From Desulfobacteraceae bacterium (GTDB lineage: Bacteria > Desulfobacterota > Desulfobacteria > Desulfobacterales > Desulfobacteraceae), in the NCBI GenBank assembly GCA_024225895.1, contig JAAEMC010000734.1, positions 1 to 5,325 of the forward strand: a stretch of 5,325 nucleotides of DNA. Direction: 5' to 3'. Positions 1 through 5,325 of this stretch are shown in pieces (within the stretch, counting starts at the first letter, position 1; each line of letters starts with the position of its first letter). Under the pieces are notes generated by a model. That model ran no database searches and was not told the origin of the DNA. It saw only the letters and a list, made by a program, of their open reading frames with translations. The translations under genes were made by a program, and so were the position numbers.

Positions 1-18
1 CAATAAAAGGAGAACAAA

Positions 19-864
19 ATGGCCAAGAAAAAAGCAATTCATGATTTTTATAAAATGAAAAAAGAAAATGAAAAAGTAACATGGCTGACATCCTATGATT
101 TTCCCACTGCCCAGTTTGCTGAAGCCGCAGGCCTGGATATGATACTTGTGGGCGATTCTTTAGGTATGTGCGTTTATGGGTACCAGGGCACAGTTCCGGT
201 AACCATGGAGCAATGCATTGTTCATTGCGATGCGGTCCGGCGGGGTGCCCCCAACACCTTTATTGTGGGCGATATGCCCTTTATGAGCTACCAGATCTCG
301 GATGAAGATGCAGTTTACAATGCCGGACGCTTCCTAAAAGAGGCAGATGTGGATGCTATCAAACTGGAAGGCGGCACCCGGGTGGCTTCTAGGATAAAGG
401 CCATTGTGGAAGCCGGGATCGTGGTCATCGGCCACATCGGCCTAACCCCCCAGAGTTCCGGGGCGCTGGGCGGCCACAAAGCCCAGGGTAGAACCGCCAA
501 AGATGCCAAACTGGTGGTAGAGGATGCCCTGGCAGTTCAAAAAGCAGGCGCACAAATGTTGCTGGTGGAGGCCGTACCACCGGAAGTTACCCAATATATC
601 GCCAAAACTCTTACCATCCCGGTTTTTTCAATTGGCGCAGGCAAGGAATGTGACGGGCAACTTTTAATTGTAAGTGATCTCATTGGGCAGTTCCAGGCAT
701 TCACTCCGAAATTTGTCAAAAAATATTGCGATGTAGCAACTATCATTACCAAAGCCATGAAAGAGTACTGCGATGATGTAAGACAAGGCCAATTCCCAGA
801 GGATCAACATTGCTATCATATGATTGACGGTGAAAGAAATAAATTTTTAAATGAAATGAAATAA
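19..864 (+). CDS. panB: PanB-family 3-methyl-2-oxobutanoate hydroxymethyltransferase
   Basis: Family reaction: transfer of a hydroxymethyl group from 5,10-methylene-tetrahydrofolate to 2-oxoisovalerate, giving ketopantoate, in the cytoplasm. The 281-residue length is close to the usual 260-280 and the TIM-barrel motifs run in order: SYDFPTA (25-31), VGDSLGM (44-50), GDMPF (84-88), IKLEGG (114-119), GHIGLTPQS (138-146), LLVEAVP (181-187), SIGAGKECDGQ (204-214). By alignment to E. coli PanB from memory, the Mg ligands D46, D85 and E117, plus K115, H139 and catalytic E184, are all present. Departures from the usual consensus are CVYGYQGT (51-58) where VVLGYDST is typical, and H153 where an aromatic residue usually follows GG. 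The ATG follows AAGGAG (7-12) at good spacing. Three TAA stops in tandem end the gene. It leads a three-gene run without panC or panD, so it may be a paralog acting on a related 2-oxo acid. Family is sure; exact substrate is not. Confidence 0.93.
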   Translation: MAKKKAIHDFYKMKKENEKVTWLTSYDFPTAQFAEAAGLDMILVGDSLGMCVYGYQGTVPVTMEQCIVHCDAVRRGAPNTFIVGDMPFMSYQISDEDAVYNAGRFLKEADVDAIKLEGGTRVASRIKAIVEAGIVVIGHIGLTPQSSGALGGHKAQGRTAKDAKLVVEDALAVQKAGAQMLLVEAVPPEVTQYIAKTLTIPVFSIGAGKECDGQLLIVSDLIGQFQAFTPKFVKKYCDVATIITKAMKEYCDDVRQGQFPEDQHCYHMIDGERNKFLNEMK

Positions 865-884
865 TAATAAGAACGGGAGAAACC

Positions 885-2144
885 ATGACACAATTAAAAG
901 ACAAGCTTACAATTTCTCAAAACGATCTTAAAGTGGTCAACACGCTTCTAACAAACCCGGATAATAAGCTTGTAAAAGGGCTGTCCGATTTGATCGAAAA
1001 ATTCGGAGGTGCGGATGCCATCAATGAAAAAGCCAGAAAAGCCAGAAATCCTGAAGTATTGATGCAAAAACTCAAAGAGATGAACTCCCCCTATGTTGCG
1101 GATTTACAATGGCTTATGGAACAACGGGACAAAAAAGCCTTTGTTTCCATGGATGAGTATTGCAAAAACGTGACAGGCAATGATGCCGGTCAAATTGATC
1201 ATACCAACGCGGTAACGTTAGAAGTATCCGCCCTTCAATTTTTCCCCTGGCTAATCACCCAGGCCCAAAAGGCGATTAAAGAAAAACAGCTCATGCCCGG
1301 CAGGATAATCAGAGTGAGGAACATGGCCGAACAGGTGGAAGACAATGGTGATATAATTGCCACTGCTCTGGCTATGCAGATCATTGGCGCGTCTTATGTG
1401 GAATCCTTGGACACCCGCGGCACCGACGGCAGCAATATCCATCTTGGTGGTGGGCCTGCAACGATTGCAGGCTTTTTCGGCGGCATTGGCCAACCAAATG
1501 AATATCCGTTAAAATGGGCTGAAGAATATTTAAACTACTTTACAAAATACGGGATTCAGCAGGTGCTCAATGTCAATTCCGGTACCATCCTTTTAGGATA
1601 TCTTATGCACCGCATGGGCGTGGATATAGAATTTAAAATCTCTGTTTTTGTGGGTAATGACAACCCGTTTTTTATCATGTGGACCCTGATGACGGCCAAA
1701 CTCTTTGCCAGACAAGACAACTCCACATCCCTGGTAGGGTTTAACCTGTCCAATTCCGTGAACAACGAAACCATTCGCCAGGCCAACGAAATCAGAAAAG
1801 AGTTGGGCTTAGAGCAACAGGTCCGGTTTGAGCACCATATCACCGAGACCTATAAATCCATTGTGGTCCAGCCTTACAACAGAAGGGACGAGCTGATTGA
1901 AATCGCCAAGGAAGTGCCAAATATTTCAGCCAAGCATGAAGGAGGAGAAACCGGGACAGAAGAAAACCGGGAGCATCCCTCAGATATTTTCGACTATTTC
2001 ATGAGTAAACAAGACATTATGGAGAACAATCTCATGGATGCCCTTGAAACTAACTTTCTTGATAAATGCGAATCCGTCAACCTGACGGCCCAGGCCCTAA
2101 TAAAATCAGGTGTTGGCGTCATAGCTGCACAGAATCTCCATTAA
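885..2144 (+). CDS. Unrecognised 419-residue soluble protein, possible TIM-barrel enzyme
   Basis: I do not recognise this family. It is certainly a gene: a 419-codon frame with GGGAG (875-879) ahead of the ATG, 20 bases after the panB-like gene and 22 before the dehydrogenase. There is no signal peptide or clear membrane segment. Residues 1-135 look mostly helical and charged. From about 139 short hydrophobic strands alternate with helices, as in an alpha/beta barrel: GRIIRVRN (139-146), ALAMQIIGASYVESLDT (161-177), QQVLNVNSG (225-233), EFKISVFVGN (249-258), TSLVGFNLS (281-289), VRFEHHITE (313-321), KSIVVQP (324-330). Candidate ligand residues cluster at strand ends: DTRGTDGSN (176-184) followed by H186 and GGG, N229, N258-D259-N260, E316-H317-H318 and K350-H351-E352. 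The glycine-rich stretch 187-202 could bind phosphate or a cofactor. The layout loosely recalls the barrel subunits of B12-dependent aminomutases, but no B12-binding domain is present and I would not assign that. Context suggests a step in 2-oxo acid or amino acid metabolism. Confidence 0.9.
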   Translation: MTQLKDKLTISQNDLKVVNTLLTNPDNKLVKGLSDLIEKFGGADAINEKARKARNPEVLMQKLKEMNSPYVADLQWLMEQRDKKAFVSMDEYCKNVTGNDAGQIDHTNAVTLEVSALQFFPWLITQAQKAIKEKQLMPGRIIRVRNMAEQVEDNGDIIATALAMQIIGASYVESLDTRGTDGSNIHLGGGPATIAGFFGGIGQPNEYPLKWAEEYLNYFTKYGIQQVLNVNSGTILLGYLMHRMGVDIEFKISVFVGNDNPFFIMWTLMTAKLFARQDNSTSLVGFNLSNSVNNETIRQANEIRKELGLEQQVRFEHHITETYKSIVVQPYNRRDELIEIAKEVPNISAKHEGGETGTEENREHPSDIFDYFMSKQDIMENNLMDALETNFLDKCESVNLTAQALIKSGVGVIAAQNLH

Positions 2145-2166
2145 TTTTTTATAAGGAAAAACCTAA

Positions 2167-4044
2167 ATGATTCCTTCAAAAATGCACCATTTTTTGCACG
2201 ACAATTTGCCCGACCGGGTATGGACAAACCGGTTGATCAAGGATGGTCCGTTCCGGTTCCTTGAATTCGGTCCTTTGGATGTGGACCGGCTCCAACGCCT
2301 GGGTATTAAAGTAGACCGTTTAGGTCCCAGGGTGGTCGTCTGCATGTGGAATGAAGAAAGCCGCCATCAAATCGGCGGGTATCTTGTGGTGGACAACCTG
2401 GCAATGGGTCAGCCTTCCATGGGTGGCACACGCATGCTGCCGGACATCACCCCGGATATCATCCATAATCTTGCCAGGGGCATGACGCTTAAAAATGCTG
2501 CGGCAGACTTACCTTTTGGCGGTGGAAAATCAGGCATCGTGTGCCCTGAAGACACAAGTCCTGAAGACCGGCACGAAATCATCAAAGGGTTTGGACGGCT
2601 TTTGAATAGATATAAGAATATTTATATCCCCGGGCCGGATGTGGGCACCAATGATGCAGACATGAAGACCTTTGCCATTGAAAACGGATTGAACAATGTT
2701 GTATCCAAACCGGCTGACATGGGGGGCAACCGGATTGATGAACTGGGCGGAGCTGCCAATGGTGTGGTGGTGGCTTTCAAAGCCCTTTTGGAACATTTGC
2801 CAAAACTTCGGCAGCTTCCTCAGTTCAAAGATATGGTCATCCCGGATCCCAAGGACCTTACCGTTCTTATCCAGGGGTTTGGCGCGGTGGGCGCCCATGT
2901 GGCAAGAATTTTCAATGACTATGATCCGGATGCCTGCCCTCTGATCAAAGGAATCAGTGATGAAAGCGGCTATCTTCTAAATGAAAACGGACTGCCTTGG
3001 CAAATGCTCTTTGATTTATGGAAGGACCATGGGCCGGTGGCCTTAAAATATTTCCATGATATTCTCATGCACGAAGATCACCCGGAAATGAAAGATACGG
3101 TTTTTTCCAATTCCTCTAACAACCTCTTGACAGAATCCGGATTTTGTCTGGTACCGGCATCACCTGTGTTTAATTACCTGGATGTTGACAAGTCTACCCA
3201 TCCTTCCATGACCGTTGACCGCATGGGCAAATGGCAAGTCATTGTGGAAGGAGCCAACACCTATTCTCCTAATCCGGCCAGAAAAGCGGAAAGACGACGA
3301 ATGGAACGCCACGTTTTCCGGGATAAGGGTATTCTGATTGCCACAGACTACCTGGTCAACTCCGGAGGGGTGATTTATGCCGCCCATGAAAGAATTATTC
3401 CCACCCCGGACCACCTGCTGCTGCCAAGAGACATTCTTGGAAATTCTCAGAAAATTGAAGAATGGCTTAAAAAGAATGAAGCCGATTTTGCAGCTCTTGC
3501 AGAAAAACGGCGTATTGCAGCAGTTGAAAAGCTGGAAACCGTAATCCGTAGAAATATGGAAGAACTCATCGACGGTCTTTGCAAGGATGCCGACAGTCTT
3601 CCTTGTGAAATCGCCGAACAGATCAGTGTCCAGCGGATCGCATCCATGGAAAAATCCAGGAAAGTTAAGGACATCATGGCAGATGCCCCGACCATTGGAT
3701 TAGACAAGAGTGTCACTGATGCAGCCAAACTTTTGGTGTCATCAAATATTCCCATCGTCAATGTTGTCTCTGAAAAGGGTAAACTCATCGGCATTGTCAC
3801 CAACTGGGATATTACCAATGCCACTGCCATGAAACTACCCATGGATTCCCCTTTGACCAAAATCATGGTGGCCGATGTCATCACCTCCAACCCTGGATCC
3901 ACCATCTTAGACTGTATTCGCATGCTGGAAAACCACGAGATATCTGCCATGCCGGTTGTTGACGACAATAGGGTCGTGGGAGTTATCAGCGGAGACATCA
4001 TGGCAAGAAAAACTCTTTTCAGATTATTGCAAACTATGGTATAG
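2167..4044 (+). CDS. Glu/Leu/Phe/Val-family amino acid dehydrogenase fused to a CBS-domain pair
   Basis: Oxidative deamination of an L-amino acid to its 2-oxo acid with NAD(P), or the reverse. The catalytic domain (about 45-240) has GGTRMLPD (86-93), LARGMTLKNAAADLPFGGGK (102-121) with lysines K109 and K121, and PGPDVGTN (155-162) with catalytic D158. The nucleotide-binding domain has GFGAVG (237-242), VEGANTYSPNPA (360-371) and DYLVNSGGV (394-402). GGTRM and ARGMT are typical of leucine/valine/phenylalanine dehydrogenases. By alignment to Clostridium symbiosum glutamate dehydrogenase from memory, the glutamate-reading Lys89 and Ser380 correspond to M85 and A405, so glutamate is unlikely. The stretch between GFGAVG and VEGAN (243-359) is somewhat longer than usual. 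After a helical linker (430-495) two CBS motifs follow: 499-551 and 563-613, which commonly bind adenine nucleotides and regulate enzymes. Usual family length is 350-450, so 625 residues reflects the fusion. The start follows AAGGA (2153-2157). Family sure; substrate inferred. Confidence 0.95.
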   Translation: MIPSKMHHFLHDNLPDRVWTNRLIKDGPFRFLEFGPLDVDRLQRLGIKVDRLGPRVVVCMWNEESRHQIGGYLVVDNLAMGQPSMGGTRMLPDITPDIIHNLARGMTLKNAAADLPFGGGKSGIVCPEDTSPEDRHEIIKGFGRLLNRYKNIYIPGPDVGTNDADMKTFAIENGLNNVVSKPADMGGNRIDELGGAANGVVVAFKALLEHLPKLRQLPQFKDMVIPDPKDLTVLIQGFGAVGAHVARIFNDYDPDACPLIKGISDESGYLLNENGLPWQMLFDLWKDHGPVALKYFHDILMHEDHPEMKDTVFSNSSNNLLTESGFCLVPASPVFNYLDVDKSTHPSMTVDRMGKWQVIVEGANTYSPNPARKAERRRMERHVFRDKGILIATDYLVNSGGVIYAAHERIIPTPDHLLLPRDILGNSQKIEEWLKKNEADFAALAEKRRIAAVEKLETVIRRNMEELIDGLCKDADSLPCEIAEQISVQRIASMEKSRKVKDIMADAPTIGLDKSVTDAAKLLVSSNIPIVNVVSEKGKLIGIVTNWDITNATAMKLPMDSPLTKIMVADVITSNPGSTILDCIRMLENHEISAMPVVDDNRVVGVISGDIMARKTLFRLLQTMV

Positions 4045-4072
4045 ATGAATTATTAGGGATGCAGGGACGCAA

Positions 4073-4125
4073 GGACGGATATTCGATCCGCCTCCAAATA
4101 AAGTCATTCCATCTTTTCAAGGAGG
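4073..4125 (+). promoter_or_regulatory. Two mutually exclusive hairpins ahead of the nitroreductase gene
   Basis: In the 92-base gap before the nitroreductase gene, CGGAT (4076-4080) and ATCCG (4086-4090) form a stem with a 5-base loop. It can extend by GGA (4073-4075) with TCC (4093-4095) across a 2-base bulge. The CCTCC at 4091-4095 is also the exact complement of the Shine-Dalgarno GGAGG at 4121-4125. The first fold would leave the ribosome site open and the second would cover it. Seen in the sequence; any regulatory role is inferred, and a 5-bp pairing may be chance. Confidence 0.2.
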
Positions 4126-4127
4126 AG
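4119..4127 (+). promoter_or_regulatory. Strong Shine-Dalgarno site that fixes the nitroreductase start
   Basis: AAGGAGGAG lies nine bases before the ATG at 4137. The frame is open upstream to an ATG at 4059, but that start has no comparable site and would add 26 residues unlike the family. The start at 4137 gives MAFSELAKKRRS, the usual way nitroreductases begin. Confidence 0.85.
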
Positions 4128-4136
4128 AAGATAACC

Positions 4137-4709
4137 ATGGCATTCAGTGAATTGGCAAAAAAAAGGAGAAGCTGCCGGGCATTTAAAGATATACAAGTTA
4201 CCGAAGAACAATTACAGACCATTTTAGAGGCTGCGCAATGGGCTCCTAGCCCTTTGAATGAACAACCCTTTCAATTTATTGCGATCACAGATGAAACAGT
4301 AAAAGCCCAAATTCAAAAAATCAGCATCGAAGCCAAACAGACAGTAATTGATAGCAGAGGTCCGGGCTGGGTAAAAAAATACCCTATGGATTTTATCGTG
4401 GAGTGCCCCCTGATACTGGTGGTGGTCTCTGACCCCAATAAAGGCGGGTTGGGCAGCTATTTTGAGCAGCCCCACGGTGCATTGCAGGCCTCCTCTGCCT
4501 GCATTCAGAACATGATGCTCCAGGCTGCGGATTTGGAACTTCACTCTCTATGGTTTACTTTTTTCAATCCACTGACCTTAAAATCAATTCTCAATATCCC
4601 GGACAGACTTGATATTGCCGGTGCCATAATGTTCGGGACACCTGCCATGGAAAGCAAGGTACCAAAACGCAGAACGCCGGTGATCCACCAAAACCGTTAC
4701 ACTTCTTAA
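4137..4709 (+). CDS. Nitroreductase-family FMN-dependent oxidoreductase
   Basis: A small cytoplasmic flavoprotein of the nitroreductase family, which usually forms homodimers and uses NAD(P)H to reduce nitro compounds, quinones or other acceptors. From the start at 4137 it has 190 residues, normal for the short members. RRSCRAF (10-16) is the N-terminal FMN-phosphate motif (arginine-arginine-serine). WAPSPLNEQPFQFI (35-48) matches the conserved APS...NxQPW/F segment. The helix ASSACIQNMMLQAADLEL (118-135) followed by SLWFT matches the family's central helix and strand. GTPAMESKVPKRRTP (167-181) is the usual GxP...KxR end. Nothing expected is missing. It lies 92 bases after the dehydrogenase on the same strand, so cotranscription is possible but not required. 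The physiological substrate cannot be told from sequence; a redox role alongside the dehydrogenase is only a guess from position. Confidence 0.92.
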   Translation: MAFSELAKKRRSCRAFKDIQVTEEQLQTILEAAQWAPSPLNEQPFQFIAITDETVKAQIQKISIEAKQTVIDSRGPGWVKKYPMDFIVECPLILVVVSDPNKGGLGSYFEQPHGALQASSACIQNMMLQAADLELHSLWFTFFNPLTLKSILNIPDRLDIAGAIMFGTPAMESKVPKRRTPVIHQNRYTS

Positions 4710-4827
4710 ACTGGCCATAGCGGTTCTGGTGCCTTATTTATATTTTGTTTTTTTGAACCAACCAGCGCTTCCAGGACGAACCAATCTTGATGCTAAAATG
4801 GACATTTAATACATTTATATATTCCTG

Positions 4828-4853
4828 CCCTTTTCCAAGGGTCTCTTCTTTTT
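4828..4853 (+). terminator. Probable Rho-independent terminator
   Basis: CCCTT (4828-4832), loop TTCC and AAGGG (4837-4841) form a perfect 5-bp stem, followed directly by a T-rich run, TCTCTTCTTTTT (4842-4853). It lies about 120 bases after the nitroreductase stop and would end transcription of that gene and perhaps the whole cluster. The short stem and C-interrupted T-run make it moderate in strength. Confidence 0.45.
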
Positions 4854-4988
4854 CCCCATTGGCGATTATCTTTTTTTAATAGATGGTTGTGCAATGTGGT
4901 AACACTTTCTAAATCATGAATAGCCTGCCCTGTTTTACTTTACCAAATTATTAAAAATTCATCCTGGCTCCAGATTGATTCCCAGGGC

Positions 4989-5026
4989 CAAAAGGATGTT
5001 AAATTTATCCATGATAAATCCTTTTG
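4989..5026. repeat. Imperfect inverted repeat, 7 + 7 bp arms
   Basis: The outer arms CAAAAGG (4989-4995) and CCTTTTG (5020-5026) and the inner arms ATTTATC (5003-5009) and GATAAAT (5013-5019) pair perfectly around a CAT loop. A 7-base bulge (4996-5002) sits on the left side. No T-run follows on either strand, so a terminator is unlikely. It could be an RNA hairpin, a protein-binding site or a relic of a small mobile element. Only the pairing is seen; the role is unknown. Confidence 0.4.
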
Positions 5027-5162
5027 CTGATAATTGATCAAGAGTTTAATCTTAGTATACTTACGTGACCCCCCAAATCCACCATCAACAGGGTAAACGC
5101 GTACCACTGACATGAATTACATTTACCTTGAAAACATAAGTATTTGGAATTATAAGGCCTAA

Positions 5163-5325
5163 AAGTTACATGCGTTAGCCTTGGCCACCATCTATAAGTC
5201 ATACTCCGCTAAGGAGTAGCGAACCCAGGCATCGCGGCAGGTAACGCCTTGATGATGGATCAGGGACCCATAAACATATTGACTCTATATTTTTGTGTGA
5301 TAAATGTGGACAGATTGCTGAGTCC
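5163..5325 (+). pseudogene. Frameshifted remnant of a Fur/Zur-family metal-responsive regulator, cut by the window end
   Basis: Three short frames in order recall the Fur/Zur family, whose members repress metal-uptake genes when bound to Zn or Fe. Frame one (5163-5216) reads LALATIYKS...AKE, like the recognition helix ATVYRxL. Frame two (5213-5263) reads GVANPGIAAGNALMMDQ, like the HRIxSxNAxxxC linker. Frame three (5266-5325) reads THKHIDSIFLCDKCGQIAES, like the Zur segment with its HxH and C-x2-C zinc site (E. coli Zur has MFICDRCGAVKE). Order and spacing match a Zur within a few residues. At least two frameshifts separate the pieces, and in-frame stops lie at 5160-5162 and 5217-5219. I find no clear N-terminal half upstream, although the ATG frame at 5112 might be part of it. 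The rest lies beyond the window. Sequencing error, or an intact gene starting downstream, are alternatives. Confidence 0.5.

Larger units (their letters stand above)
4793..5113 (-). pseudogene. Possible decayed small gene or chance ORF with one internal stop
   Basis: Reading the minus strand from an ATG at 5113-5111, the frame is open for 57 codons (MSVVRVYPVD...) to a TAA at 4942-4940. It continues in the same frame for another 48 codons, ending ...YKCIKCPF, to a TAG at 4795-4793. An AAGG lies about 12 bases before the ATG. The second part is hydrophilic and ends with a C-x2-C pair, which could suit a small zinc-binding protein. The first part has six tryptophans in 57 residues, which argues against normal coding. 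I recognise no family. A nonsense-broken gene, a 57-residue peptide gene and a chance open frame are all possible, the last most likely. Confidence 0.2.
4710..5162. other. Intergenic stretch without an intact gene
   Basis: About 450 AT-rich bases between the nitroreductase stop and the regulator remnant. They hold a terminator-like hairpin, a reverse-strand frame with one stop, and a long imperfect inverted repeat, each listed separately. I see no convincing promoter, tRNA, CRISPR repeat or insertion-sequence end. A short palindrome, AGTATACT (5054-5061), sits 100 bases before the regulator remnant; it may be an operator relic or chance. Confidence 0.6.

Noticed and set aside
885..2144. Assignment of the unknown protein as a B12-dependent glutamate or lysine mutase subunit.
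   Set aside because: Only a loose layout resemblance; no B12-binding DxHxxG motif and no diagnostic motif of those families could be found.
3447..4001. A 184-codon open frame on the minus strand opposite the CBS part of the dehydrogenase.
   Set aside because: The opposite strand has clear CBS and linker motifs; the reverse frame is serine- and methionine-rich without a ribosome site, as expected of an antisense shadow.
4027..4055. A sigma-70 promoter (TTGCAA plus a TTATTA at 17-base spacing) before the nitroreductase gene.
   Set aside because: The -10 match is poor and the -35 lies inside the dehydrogenase gene; not better than chance.
4059..4136. An N-terminal extension of the nitroreductase from the ATG at 4059.
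   Set aside because: The added 26 residues do not resemble the family and the strong Shine-Dalgarno site at 4119-4127 serves the ATG at 4137.
5171..5250. tRNA-like or integron attC-like pieces (GGGTTCG on the minus strand; GTTAGCC).
   Set aside because: No cloverleaf stems surround the GGTTCG, and GTTAGCC does not fit the GTTRRRY core of attC; no paired core site is present.

Overview
The window holds a tight plus-strand cluster of three metabolic genes, a fourth gene a short gap downstream, and then about 600 bases without an intact gene. Codon use, moderate GC, strong Shine-Dalgarno sites and an amino-acid dehydrogenase carrying CBS domains suggest an anaerobic bacterium, most plausibly Desulfobacterota (Desulfobacteraceae-like). 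That placement is an inference from protein style; no marker gene is present.

Layout. Positions 19-864 encode a PanB-family enzyme (ketopantoate hydroxymethyltransferase) with all expected catalytic residues. Twenty bases later, 885-2144 encodes a 419-residue protein that I cannot name; it looks like a soluble alpha/beta, possibly TIM-barrel, enzyme. After 22 bases, 2167-4044 encodes a 625-residue Glu/Leu/Phe/Val dehydrogenase fused to a C-terminal CBS-domain pair. Both residues that read the glutamate side-chain carboxylate in true glutamate dehydrogenases are replaced, so a hydrophobic amino acid is the likelier substrate. After a 92-base gap, 4137-4709 encodes a 190-residue nitroreductase-family flavoprotein.

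The first three genes are spaced like one operon. A valine/leucine-type dehydrogenase makes branched 2-oxo acids, and 2-oxoisovalerate is the substrate of PanB, so the dehydrogenase and the PanB-like enzyme could act in sequence (amino acid to 2-oxo acid to hydroxymethylated 2-oxo acid, or the reverse to release one-carbon units). The unknown protein between them would then be a candidate third enzyme. No panC, panD or panE lies in the window, so ordinary pantothenate synthesis is not the only reading.

From 4710 to the end there is a probable intrinsic terminator (4828-4853), a reverse-strand reading frame with one internal stop (4793-5113, uncertain), a long imperfect inverted repeat (4989-5026), and at the right edge what reads as a frameshifted remnant of a Fur/Zur-family metal regulator (5163 to the window end).
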